Positions 1 through 6,475 of a stretch of DNA of 34,418 bases are shown here, piece by piece. The notes beneath the pieces are model-generated. The model did not search any database, was not told the origin of the DNA, and worked only from the letters and a program-made list of their open reading frames with translations. The number at the start of each line of letters is the position of its first letter. Position 1 is the first letter of the stretch. A program made the position numbers and the translations under genes. This DNA is from Geothrix fermentans DSM 14018 (lineage in GTDB: Bacteria; Acidobacteriota; Holophagae; Holophagales; Holophagaceae), in the NCBI RefSeq assembly GCF_000428885.1, contig NZ_KE386810.1:360183-394600 (forward strand), in the 5' to 3' direction.

Positions 1-39
1 GCGAAGCTGCACCCCCAAATCAGCCGCAGCCCCGTTTTC

Positions 40-59
40 AATCTGTGCAAATCTGTGGA
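40..59. repeat. Short tandem motif (AATCTGTG x2)
   Basis: Two near-identical 8-10 nt units, AATCTGTGC and AAATCTGTGG, lie side by side in non-coding DNA downstream of the Nudix gene. The A/T-rich composition stands out against the GC-rich surroundings. Short motifs of this kind occur between genes in many environmental bacteria (general impression). No function can be assigned from one copy. The rest of 1-138 shows no gene. Confidence 0.4.
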
Positions 60-138
60 TCCGAGGCCGTTTCTCCGTCATCTCCGGCTCCAGCCTTTCA
101 TCTTGCGAACATGGGGCTGAGCTTGGCCGATAAGCAGG

Positions 139-174
139 TCCTGTTAATCCTTCCTAATCCTGTTAATCCTGTCC
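139..174. repeat. Tandem TTAATCC-type repeat
   Basis: The stretch is built of repeated units: CTGTTAATCC, TTCCTAATCC, TGTTAATCC, TGTCC. It is AT-rich relative to its neighbourhood. The TAA stop codon of the minus-strand Nudix gene (163-165) lies inside it, so the last residues of that protein are encoded by repeat sequence. This suggests that the repeat was added to the gene end or that the gene end has shifted into it. Confidence 0.55.
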
Positions 175-792
175 TTGCTTTGGCCCCGATTCTTCCAACT
201 GCCGGAGCAGCGCGGGCCAGCCCTCCCACAGGCTCAGGAGCTGGAAGGCGGCCAGCACCAGGGCGTGGTGGATATCCCCCTGGGCCATGCGGGCGTGCCA
301 CTCGGGCCAGGCGCAGGCCCAGACCTGGAGCTCCTCGGCGGGATCCAACTCCAGGGCCCCCTCCGGGTCGCAGTCCAGGGCCAGGAAGGTGTGGCAGCGG
401 TTGTTCTGGGTGGCCGGGTTGGGGGTGCAGGACCCCAGGGACACCCAGCGTTCGGACCGGAAGCCAGTCTCCTCCCTCAGCTCCCGCCGCGCCGCCGCTT
501 CCGGAGCCTCGCCCACATCGCAGCCCCCGCCCGGAATCTCCAGGGTGGGGGCGTCGATGCCGTGGCGGAACTGCTCGACCACCAGGAGGTCACCCTCCCG
601 GGTGAAGGCCACCACGTTCACCCAGTCGGGCCCCTGGAGGCGGTAGAACGAGTGCTGACGGCCGGTGTGGGGGCTCCGCCGCTGGGCCACGATCTGCCGG
701 AAGAGCCGGGAGTCCTGGCGGATGCTCTCGGATTCCTGGGTCCAGGCGGCACGGGGATCGAAGCCCTCGGGATGGCGGTGCAGCAGCCGCAT
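163..792 (-). CDS. Nudix hydrolase (ADP-ribose pyrophosphatase-like)
   Basis: A 209-residue protein with a complete Nudix box at about residues 89-111: G, then E after five residues, then RELREETGF, matching GX5EX7REUXEEXGU. The box glutamates bind the divalent metal that helps hydrolyse nucleoside diphosphates linked to another moiety. The core before the box (VNVVAFTREGDLLVVEQFRHG, then PTLEIPGGG) resembles ADP-ribose/NDP-sugar pyrophosphatases, but the exact substrate cannot be read from the sequence. It is the last gene of a minus-strand set after udk and a rhodanese. Its ATG overlaps the rhodanese stop by one base (TGATG), which implies translational coupling. The last few codons lie in an AT-rich repeat (139-174), so the extreme C-terminus is probably not conserved. 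Confidence 0.88.
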   Translation of the reverse strand: MRLLHRHPEGFDPRAAWTQESESIRQDSRLFRQIVAQRRSPHTGRQHSFYRLQGPDWVNVVAFTREGDLLVVEQFRHGIDAPTLEIPGGGCDVGEAPEAAARRELREETGFRSERWVSLGSCTPNPATQNNRCHTFLALDCDPEGALELDPAEELQVWACAWPEWHARMAQGDIHHALVLAAFQLLSLWEGWPALLRQLEESGPKQGQD

Positions 793-1109
793 CAGTACCT
801 CGGGACGGAGGGATCCAGGCGGCTGTAGGCGTCGATGCCGCCGGCGAGGTGGGCCAGGTCCGCGAACCCGGCCCCCTGGAGGAAGCGCAGGGCGTAGAGG
901 CTCCGGGTGCCGTGGTGGCAGTAGGCCGCCAGGGGCCGGGAGGGATCCAGCTCGCCCGCCCGGTCCGCCAGCTCGCCCAGGGGGATGAGGATGGCGCCTG
1001 GGATGTGGGCCAGGTCGTATTCCCAGCGTTCGCGCACATCCAGGCGCTGGACGTTCTCCGGCAGGTCCCGGTAGGTTTCGGCGGAGAGGTGGATGCCGTT
1101 TTCAAACAC
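792..1109 (-). CDS. Single-domain rhodanese-like protein
   Basis: A 105-residue single rhodanese domain. The active-site loop is CHHGTRS with the catalytic cysteine at residue 64, where persulfide would form, and the upstream structural motif HIPGA is present at about 35-39. The size matches GlpE/PspE-type single-domain sulfurtransferases, which move sulfane sulfur from donors such as thiosulfate to cyanide or thiol acceptors. The physiological acceptor here is unknown. The start is GTG (1107-1109), inside the last codons of udk (8-nt overlap), and the stop overlaps the Nudix ATG. The three genes are therefore very likely one operon with coupled translation. No signal peptide is visible, so it is probably cytoplasmic. 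Confidence 0.88.
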   Translation of the reverse strand: MFENGIHLSAETYRDLPENVQRLDVRERWEYDLAHIPGAILIPLGELADRAGELDPSRPLAAYCHHGTRSLYALRFLQGAGFADLAHLAGGIDAYSRLDPSVPRY

Positions 1110-1755
1110 GCTGGGGTTCTCCCGGATCGAGCACGCGGCTGCAGATGTGGTGGGTGATGACGTCCAGGGCCGTCCGGTTCTCCACGCCGGTGGGGACGAT
1201 GAGATCCGCCCAGCGCTTGCTGGGTTCGACGAACTCCAGGTGCATGGGGCGGACGCTCTGTTCGTACTGGTCCATGACGCTCTCGAGGCTGCGGCCCCGC
1301 TCCCGGGTATCCCGCCGGATGCGGCGGAGGATCCGGATGTCGGCGTCCGTATCCACGAACACCTTCATGTCCAGCTGGTCCCGCAGCTCCGGGAGGGCGA
1401 AGAGCAGCAGCCCCTCCAGGATGACCACCTGCCCGGGGGGCACCGGCTCCTCCCAGCCCGTGCGGTCCGACAGGGTGAAGTCGTAGGAGGGCTTGCGGAT
1501 GCTCTCGCCCCGGTGCAGGGCCGCCAGGTGGGCGGCCATCAGCTCCAGGTCGAAGGCGTGGGGGTGGTCCCAGTTCACGGGCCGTCCGCCGAAGCGGGCC
1601 TTCACCACTTCCAGCGGTGCGTAGTAGGCGTCCATGTCCAGCAGGAGGGTGGCCACCGCCCGCCGCTTCAGCCGCTTCACCAGCTCGGCGGCCACGGAGG
1701 TCTTCCCGCTGCCGGAGCCCCCCACGATGCCCACCAGCATCGGCCTGTCGGTCAT
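1102..1755 (-). CDS. udk: Uridine kinase
   Basis: A 217-residue P-loop kinase. Walker A GGSGSGKT is at residues 12-19, followed by the uridine-binding segment NWDHPHAFD, the lid-type RRIRRDTRERGR stretch and the C-terminal FVEPSKRWADLIVP block. This order and length are those of Udk, which phosphorylates uridine and cytidine to UMP and CMP in pyrimidine salvage. The ATG start (1753-1755) leaves only 53 bp to the divergent lipoprotein ATG, so the two promoters must be close or overlapping. It is first in the udk-rhodanese-Nudix operon. No oddities were seen in the key motifs. Confidence 0.93.
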   Translation of the reverse strand: MTDRPMLVGIVGGSGSGKTSVAAELVKRLKRRAVATLLLDMDAYYAPLEVVKARFGGRPVNWDHPHAFDLELMAAHLAALHRGESIRKPSYDFTLSDRTGWEEPVPPGQVVILEGLLLFALPELRDQLDMKVFVDTDADIRILRRIRRDTRERGRSLESVMDQYEQSVRPMHLEFVEPSKRWADLIVPTGVENRTALDVITHHICSRVLDPGEPQRV

Positions 1756-1808
1756 GTGCCCCCCTTTCCCCCATCCTACCGTCCCAGGCGTCTGCTAAGG
1801 TTCAAGCC

Positions 1809-2432
1809 ATGAACCGCACGCCCCTCGCCCCCGCACTGGCCCTTCTCGCGCTCCTGGCCGGATGCAGCTCCGAGGACCCGAGATTGCCGGGAAACCTGTA
1901 CGAGGAGGCCCGGAAGATGAACCTGGAGGGCCGCAGCATGGAGGCCCGGGCCATGATGAAGCAGCTCGTGGACCGGTATCCCGAATCCGAGGCCGCCCAG
2001 CAGGCCACCAAGGACCTCTTCCTCATCGAAGCCTTCGTGAACCGGGACCTGGCCGACCGCCAGAAGCAGGTCCGCGCGGCCCTCAAGCGGGTCACGGACG
2101 CCCTGATCCGCTACAAGGGCAAGACTGGCGAGTATCCGGATTCCCTGCAGGGGCTCGTGCCGGAGTACCTCGACCAGGTGCCCGAGTCCCCCTGGGGCCA
2201 TCCCTTCCTCTACCGGGCCTACGTCGCCCGGCCCGTGGAGGAGGTCCAGGTCAAGCGGGGCCCCATCCGCCAGAAGTTCAACACCAAGCTCGACGGATAC
2301 TACCTGGCCTGCCTGGGCACTGACGGCCTCCCCGGCGGCGAAGGCCTGGCCGGCGACATCCTCATCAAGGACGGTGCCCCCTGGACCGATGGCCCCTACC
2401 CTCCGATCCCCCAGCCTCAACCGGTACGCTGA
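1809..2432 (+). CDS. Lipoprotein with TPR-like helices and a GspG-like domain
   Basis: The ATG at 1809 is chosen because it begins a lipoprotein signal with lipobox LAGC (Cys19); upstream in-frame codons would bury it. The product is 207 residues. Residues about 29-75 (YEEARKMNLEGRSMEARAMM...) look like a TPR-type helical pair. Residues about 88-186 resemble the globular part of type II secretion major pseudopilins (GspG). They show a helix with RYKGKTGEYP, then a QGLVPEYLDQVP segment, SPWGHPFLYR, and a final LGTDGLPGGEGLAGDI that recalls the SxGxDGxxGGxxxDADI calcium-loop region. There is no prepilin peptidase site, so the domain sits on a lipid anchor instead of a pilin helix. The role is unknown. 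It could be an envelope scaffold that borrows a pseudopilin fold. Confidence 0.8.
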   Translation: MNRTPLAPALALLALLAGCSSEDPRLPGNLYEEARKMNLEGRSMEARAMMKQLVDRYPESEAAQQATKDLFLIEAFVNRDLADRQKQVRAALKRVTDALIRYKGKTGEYPDSLQGLVPEYLDQVPESPWGHPFLYRAYVARPVEEVQVKRGPIRQKFNTKLDGYYLACLGTDGLPGGEGLAGDILIKDGAPWTDGPYPPIPQPQPVR

Positions 2433-2455
2433 GGTTCCGATCCACCGTAGGTCCA

Positions 2456-2507
2456 GCTGCGCACTCCGTGCGCAGCATGCAAAATGCGGCCAATGGCCGC
2501 ATTTTGC
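2456..2507. repeat. Two adjacent perfect hairpins
   Basis: First hairpin 2456-2476: 9-bp perfect stem GCTGCGCAC/GTGCGCAGC with a TCC loop. Second hairpin 2479-2507: 13-bp perfect stem (GCAAAATGCGGCC with its complement) and an AAT loop. They lie 23 nt after the lipoprotein stop. There is no T-run after either stem, so they are not standard intrinsic terminators. They could be a REP-type repeat, a transcript-end stabiliser, or the edge of the composite insertion that continues to 2780. Confidence 0.6.
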
Positions 2508-2526
2508 GCGTGCCTTCGGGCCAAAA

Positions 2527-2674
2527 CTACTTAACGCCCCAATCCAGAATCACCTTCCCGCTCTGCCCGCTGCGCATGGCGTCGAAGCCCTTCTGGAAGT
2601 CGTCGATGCCGTAGCGGTGGGTGATGACCGGCGTGATGTCCAGGCCGCTCTGGACCATGGCGGCCATCTTGTAC
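2527..2674 (-). pseudogene. Duplicated 3' end of tdh (fragment)
   Basis: This 148-nt block aligns without gaps to the last 148 nt of the intact tdh gene (2781-2928), with 140 identities. It encodes the last 48 residues and the stop. Of the eight differences, seven are silent in the tdh frame and one changes Phe to Tyr. No start or upstream portion is present, so it is a remnant, not a gene. The silent pattern means that the fragment came from a tdh copy that had been under protein-level selection, such as a second gene or an allele from a relative, and was not simply a neutral local duplicate. It ends abruptly 4 nt before the 59-nt element at 2679. Confidence 0.85.
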
Positions 2675-2678
2675 CTCC

Positions 2679-2737
2679 CGACCGCCGGGTGACGGAGCAG
2701 AGCCCAGTGGGCTCTGCGGAGTCGGGACCCGGCGAGG
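2679..2737. repeat. 59-nt structured dispersed element, copy A
   Basis: This is the same length as, and 49/59 identical to, the element at 34360-34418. The predicted fold has three parts. There is an outer 8-bp stem (2683-2690 with 2727-2734). Inside it is a 3-bp helix GAC/GTC with a GGG bulge on its 3' side. A symmetric GGA/GGA internal loop then leads to a 9-bp hairpin with a 3-nt loop (2697-2717). It lies between the tdh fragment and the intact tdh. After it, 2738-2780 contains only a small CTCTC-GAT-GAGAG hairpin and no gene. Confidence 0.75.
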
Positions 2738-2780
2738 AGGGAATCAGGCCGGAGTGGGACGGTCTCTCGATGAGAGCGGG

Positions 2781-3812
2781 CTACTTCACGCCCCAGTCCA
2801 GGATCACCTTCCCGCTCTGCCCGCTGCGCATGGCGTCGAAGCCCTTCTGGAAATCGTCGATGCCGAAGCGGTGCGTGATGACGGGGGTGATGTCCAGGCC
2901 GCTCTGGACCATGGCGGCCATCTTGTACCAGGTCTCGAACATCTCCCGGCCGTAGATCCCCTTCAGCTTCAGCCCCTTGAAGATCACCTGGTTCCAGTCG
3001 ATGGCGCAGTCCTTGGGAAGGAGCCCCAGGAGGGCGATGCGGCCACCGTGGTGCATGGCCTCCAGCATGGACTCGAAGGCCATGCGGTTGCCGCTCATTT
3101 CCAGGCCCACGTCGAAGCCCTCGGTCATGCCGAGTTCCTTCATGACCGCCGGCAGGTCCTTCTCCTTGGGGTTCACCGCCAGGGTGGCCCCCATCTTCCG
3201 GGCCAGGGCCAGCCGGTACTCGTTCACGTCCGTGATCACCACGTTCCTGGCGCCCACATGCTTCGCGATGGCCACGGCCATGATGCCGATGGGGCCGGCG
3301 CCCGTGATCAGCACGTCCTCACCCACCATGTCGAAGCTGAGGGCCGTGTGGGCCGCGTTGCCGTAGGGGTCGAAGATGGAGGCCACCTCGTCCGGCACGT
3401 TGTCCGGCACCTTGAACACGTTGAAGGCCGGGATGGAGAGGTACTCCGCGAAGGAGCCCGTACGGTTCACGCCCACGCCCACGGTGTTCCGGCACAGATG
3501 GCGCTTGCCGGCCCGGCAGTTCCGGCAGTGCCCGCAGGTGATGTGGCCCTCGCCGCTCACCCGGTCGCCGGGTTTGTAGCCTTCGACCTCGGCACCCACC
3601 TTCTCGATGACGCCGTAGTACTCGTGGCCCACCACCATGGGCACGGGGATGGTCTTCTGGGCCCAGTCGTCCCAGTTGTAGATGTGCACGTCCGTGCCGC
3701 AGATGGCGCTCTTGTGGACCCTGATGAGCACGTCGTTGGGGCCCATCTCCGGCATGGGCACCTCGCCCATCCAGATGCCTTCCTCGCGCTTGGACTTCAA
3801 CAGGGCTTTCAT
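2781..3812 (-). CDS. tdh: L-threonine 3-dehydrogenase
   Basis: A 343-residue zinc-dependent medium-chain dehydrogenase, close in length to E. coli Tdh (341). Catalytic zinc ligands and partners are Cys38, Thr40, His43, His63 and Glu64 (GHE). The structural zinc cysteines are 93, 96, 99 and 107, and the NAD-binding loop GAGPIG is at 171-176. It oxidises L-threonine to 2-amino-3-ketobutyrate, which Kbl (6476-7669) cleaves with CoA to glycine and acetyl-CoA. The start is supported by a GGAGG ribosome binding site five bases before the ATG. tdh and kbl are usually adjacent. Here they share a strand but are separated by about 2.7 kb carrying asnB and two other genes. A duplicate of the last 148 nt lies just downstream. 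Confidence 0.96.
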   Translation of the reverse strand: MKALLKSKREEGIWMGEVPMPEMGPNDVLIRVHKSAICGTDVHIYNWDDWAQKTIPVPMVVGHEYYGVIEKVGAEVEGYKPGDRVSGEGHITCGHCRNCRAGKRHLCRNTVGVGVNRTGSFAEYLSIPAFNVFKVPDNVPDEVASIFDPYGNAAHTALSFDMVGEDVLITGAGPIGIMAVAIAKHVGARNVVITDVNEYRLALARKMGATLAVNPKEKDLPAVMKELGMTEGFDVGLEMSGNRMAFESMLEAMHHGGRIALLGLLPKDCAIDWNQVIFKGLKLKGIYGREMFETWYKMAAMVQSGLDITPVITHRFGIDDFQKGFDAMRSGQSGKVILDWGVK

Positions 3813-3830
3813 GACGCCTCCAACCGCACC

Positions 3831-3859
3831 ATTTCATCATTAAGATCAAGGCCGGCCAA
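3831..3859 (-). promoter_or_regulatory. Putative sigma70-type promoter of tdh
   Basis: Read on the minus strand there is TTGGCC, a 17-nt spacer and TGAAAT, each hexamer matching the sigma70 consensus at four of six positions. It lies 19 nt upstream of the tdh ATG, which leaves room for only a short leader containing the GGAGG site. This rests on pattern matching only. Confidence 0.35.
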
Positions 3860-3874
3860 CTTCCGCATCTCTCC

Positions 3875-3904
3875 TTGACGGTTCGTGAAACCAGCCGCTA
3901 AGGT
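3875..3904 (+). promoter_or_regulatory. Putative promoter of the asnB leader
   Basis: TTGACG (five of six to TTGACA), an 18-nt spacer and TAAGGT (three of six, keeping the important T, A and final T). Predicted transcription would begin around 3911, exactly at the 5' arm of the leader's basal helix (AGGCG). The position relative to the folded leader makes it credible, but the -10 is weak. Confidence 0.4.
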
Positions 3905-3910
3905 GCTTCA

Positions 3911-4074
3911 AGGCGTTTCATGACCCTCACCCTCTCGCGGATCAACCGCAATACCAATCGGCTCCCTCGCGCGAATCGCGCGTGGGCCGGTGAGGGTCTC
4001 GCCTAGACACCTGAAACCCCGGACCACCCCCGATTCGCGTAAGCGGATCGGGGGTTTTGCTTTTTGGAGCTCCC
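3911..4074 (+). ncRNA. Structured asnB 5' leader, candidate attenuator or riboswitch
   Basis: The untranslated stretch before asnB folds into a long arm. AGGCG (3911-3915) pairs with CGCCT (4000-4004). GACCCTCACC (3922-3931) pairs perfectly with GGTGAGGGTC (3989-3998). Inside are two hairpins, GCGG-ATCAA-CCGC and CGCGCG-AAT-CGCGCG. An intrinsic terminator (4027-4065) follows and ends right at the asnB Shine-Dalgarno. Two upstream segments could compete with the terminator. CGCGAATCG (3970-3978) is the exact complement of the terminator 5' arm segment CGATTCGCG (4031-4039). GAAACCCC (4013-4020) can pair with GGGGTTTT (4051-4058). It does not match a riboswitch class that I recognise. An independent small RNA is the alternative. 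Confidence 0.5.
4027..4065 (+). terminator. Intrinsic terminator just before asnB
   Basis: A 12-bp stem (CCCCCGATTCGC with GCGGATCGGGGG, one T-G wobble) is closed by a GTAA tetraloop and followed by TTTTGCTTTTT. The last T is immediately before the GGAG ribosome binding site (4066-4069) of asnB. No plus-strand gene ends upstream in this gap, so it is not ending an earlier gene. The placement suggests conditional termination of the asnB transcript. Confidence 0.8.
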
Positions 4075-5772
4075 ATGTGCGGCATCCTCACCATCCTCGA
4101 TATCGACCCCGCGCGCTCGAACGCGGCGGAGCTCCGGCGCCAGGCCCTGGCCATGGCCCGGAAGATCCGCCACCGGGGCCCGGACTGGAGCGGCATCTAC
4201 AGCGACGACCGGGCCATCCTCGTGCACGAGCGCCTCTCCATCGTGGATGTGGAACACGGCGCCCAGCCCCTCGTGGACACCCTTCAGGGAACGGTGCTGG
4301 CCGTCAACGGCGAGATCTACAACCACAAGGAGCTGAGGCGGGACCTACGGGAACCCCACGACTTCCAGACCCTCTCCGACTGCGAGGTGATCCTCTACCT
4401 CTACGACGAGCTTTCGCCCCGTGACTTCCTCAACCGCATGAACGGCATCTTCGCCTTCGTGCTCTACGACCCCAAGCGGGAGACCTACCTCATCGCCCGG
4501 GATCCCATCGGCGTCATCCCCCTGTACCTGGGCTGGGACCGGGAGGATCGGCTCTACGTGGCCTCGGAGATGAAGGCCCTCGTGGGCCACTGCGAGCGCA
4601 TCCGCGAGTTCCCTCCGGGCCACTTCTACTTGGGCCGCGAGGCGGACAAGGGCTTCCAGCGCTACTACGAGCCGGACTGGGCCGAGCCCGGCCACGTCCC
4701 CCAGGAGCCCTACGACCCGGCGAAGCTCCGCGCCGCGCTGGAGGCCGCGGTGCGGCGCCAGCTCATGTGCGACGTGCCCTACGGCGTGCTGATCTCGGGG
4801 GGCGTGGATTCCTCGCTGGTGGCGGCCATCGCCGCCCAGTACCGGGATGGCCGCGTGGAGGAGGGCGGCACCTCTCCCGCCTGGTGGCCCCGGATCCACA
4901 GCTTCGCCGTCGGCCTGAAAGGCGCGCCGGACCTGGCCCCCGCCCGGCTGGTGGCGGACCACATCGGCGCCATCCACCACGAGATCCACTTCACCGTCCA
5001 GGAGGGGCTGGACGCCCTGTCGGACGTCATCCACCACCTGGAGACCTTCGACATCACCACGATCCGGGCCTCGACGCCCATGTATCTCATGATGCGGAAG
5101 ATCCGGGCCATGGGTATCAAGATGGTGCTCTCCGGTGAAGGGGCCGACGAGATCTTCGGAGGCTACCTCTACTTCCACAAGGCCCCGGACGGCCCTGAGC
5201 TGCACGCGGAGACCGTCCGCAAGCTCCAGAAGCTTCACCTCTACGACTGCGCCCGGGCCAACAAGTCCAGCGCGGCCTGGGGCGTGGAGGCCCGCGTGCC
5301 CTTCCTGGACCGGGAGTTCCTGGACGTGGCCATGCGCATGGATCCCTCCGTGAAACTGCCCCGGAACGCCCCCCGGCCCCGCCCCATTGAGAAGTACCCC
5401 CTGCGGAAGGCCTTCGACGGCCTGATTCCGGACGAGGTGCTCTGGCGCCAGAAGGAGCAGTTCTCCGATGGCGTGGGCTACAGCTGGATCGACAGCCTCA
5501 AGACCGCGGCCGAGCGGGAGATCAGCGACGCCATGATGCGGGGGGCCGCCGAGCGATTCCCGGTGAAGACGCCCGAGACCAAGGAGGCCTACCTCTACCG
5601 GCGGATCTTCGAGCAGCACTTCCCCAGCGCCACAGCCGTCAACTGCGTGCCCTGGGAGCGCAGCGTGGCCTGCAGCACGGAGACCGCCCTGCGCTGGGAC
5701 GCCTCCTTCGCCGCACAGGCCGACCCCTCCGGGCGGGCCGTGGCCGATGTGCATGACCACGCCAAGGACTGA
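4075..5772 (+). CDS. asnB: Asparagine synthetase B (glutamine-hydrolysing)
   Basis: A 565-residue protein, near the 554 of E. coli AsnB. The ATG at 4075 is preferred over an upstream TTG because the class II glutaminase must begin Met-Cys, and Cys2 becomes the N-terminal nucleophile; GGAG lies five bases upstream. Glutaminase motifs include RHRGPD (32-37) and NGEIYNH (78-84). The synthetase domain has the ATP-pyrophosphatase loop SGGVDSS (241-247), LSGEGADEIFGGY, and the C-terminal block GVEARVPFLD. It converts aspartate, glutamine and ATP to asparagine, glutamate, AMP and PPi in the cytoplasm. The leader (3911-4074) with a terminator suggests control by premature termination. Downstream is a PilZ gene with an uncertain link. 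Confidence 0.95.
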   Translation: MCGILTILDIDPARSNAAELRRQALAMARKIRHRGPDWSGIYSDDRAILVHERLSIVDVEHGAQPLVDTLQGTVLAVNGEIYNHKELRRDLREPHDFQTLSDCEVILYLYDELSPRDFLNRMNGIFAFVLYDPKRETYLIARDPIGVIPLYLGWDREDRLYVASEMKALVGHCERIREFPPGHFYLGREADKGFQRYYEPDWAEPGHVPQEPYDPAKLRAALEAAVRRQLMCDVPYGVLISGGVDSSLVAAIAAQYRDGRVEEGGTSPAWWPRIHSFAVGLKGAPDLAPARLVADHIGAIHHEIHFTVQEGLDALSDVIHHLETFDITTIRASTPMYLMMRKIRAMGIKMVLSGEGADEIFGGYLYFHKAPDGPELHAETVRKLQKLHLYDCARANKSSAAWGVEARVPFLDREFLDVAMRMDPSVKLPRNAPRPRPIEKYPLRKAFDGLIPDEVLWRQKEQFSDGVGYSWIDSLKTAAEREISDAMMRGAAERFPVKTPETKEAYLYRRIFEQHFPSATAVNCVPWERSVACSTETALRWDASFAAQADPSGRAVADVHDHAKD

Positions 5773-5821
5773 GGCGCTATCATTCCCAGACCCGCCGACC
5801 CTGCACCTCCGCCGAGCGCAC

Positions 5822-6187
5822 GTGACCATCGAGCAACGACAGCATCCCCGAGTACCCATCGCCTACCGCGTGAAGGTGGTGACGCCGGACCGCATCATCG
5901 CGTTCCCCAAGGCCATCAACATCAGCCTGGGCGGCATCCTGATCGGAGGCTCCGACCGCCTGCCGGTGGGCACCTCCTGCGGCGTGGCCATCCTCCTGGA
6001 GGAGGCCGAATCCGGCCGGCGCGTGGTCACCCGGGGCACCGTGGTCCGTTCCGATGCCAGCGGCATGGCCATCCAGTTCTCCCGGGAACTGGAAGCCAGC
6101 GGCCTCGAGGCCCTGAGGACCCTGATCCGCTCCGTGTCCCCCGAGGCGGATCGGGCCGATGAAGCCCAGCAGCAGGCAGCCGGATAG
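5822..6187 (+). CDS. PilZ domain protein
   Basis: A short single-domain PilZ protein (121 residues from the GTG at 5822). Both c-di-GMP binding signatures are present: RQHPR (RxxxR) near the N-terminus, and NISLGG (D/NxSxxG) about 25 residues later. It should therefore bind cyclic di-GMP. The effector target cannot be told, because no other domain is attached. The start is uncertain. ATG codons at 5747 and 5753 are in frame but would overlap asnB by about 20-26 nt and add a proline-rich tail before the RxxxR. The GTG gives a typical PilZ N-terminus. A TATCAT hexamer at 5778-5783, just after the asnB stop, could be a -10 element for separate transcription, which would favour the GTG. Confidence 0.85.
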   Translation: MTIEQRQHPRVPIAYRVKVVTPDRIIAFPKAINISLGGILIGGSDRLPVGTSCGVAILLEEAESGRRVVTRGTVVRSDASGMAIQFSRELEASGLEALRTLIRSVSPEADRADEAQQQAAG

Positions 6188-6228
6188 CCGGCTTCCATCC
6201 TTCGCCATGCAGCACCCCCAGAGTTCCC

Positions 6229-6474
6229 ATGCCCGATCCTGATGTCGAACTGGCCCGCCTGATGGAGTACATCAAGCCCGGATCCGGCGCCCGCGGTTCG
6301 GGCGGAGAGGACTGGGAGCCCCCCCGCTTCGCGCGCTACGAAGAGATCCGGGAGTGGCTGAGGGAATCCGTCCTGAGCGCCACGATGTACGAGCGCTACC
6401 CGGACGGCCGCTGGACCATCCAGCTCCTGCTGAAGGAGCAGGAGCCGGGGATCTACCGCTACATCGTCCTCTAG
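6229..6474 (+). CDS. Hypothetical 81-residue protein
   Basis: A small acidic protein with no family that I recognise. It has an ATG start. The C-terminal half (RYEEIREWLRESVLSA, then RYPDGRWTIQLLLKEQ) looks like an amphipathic helix followed by beta strands, so a small folded domain is plausible. The Gly-rich stretch GSGARGSGGED at about 18-28 would be a linker. It follows the PilZ gene by 41 nt on the same strand and ends one base before the stop of kbl on the other strand, with no space for a terminator between them. The ribosome binding site is weak (AGAG about nine bases upstream). I take it as real because the codon use matches its neighbours. Confidence 0.6.
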   Translation: MPDPDVELARLMEYIKPGSGARGSGGEDWEPPRFARYEEIREWLRESVLSATMYERYPDGRWTIQLLLKEQEPGIYRYIVL

Positions 6475-6475
6475 G

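Noticed and set aside
2456-2507. Intrinsic terminator of the lipoprotein gene
   Set aside because: Both stems are strong but no T-run follows either one, so I list them as hairpin repeats.
3911-4012. A known riboswitch, T-box or tRNA in the asnB leader
   Set aside because: No conserved core of TPP, FMN, cobalamin, SAM, lysine, glycine, glutamine, c-di-GMP or T-box leaders could be recognised, and no cloverleaf with a T-arm is present.
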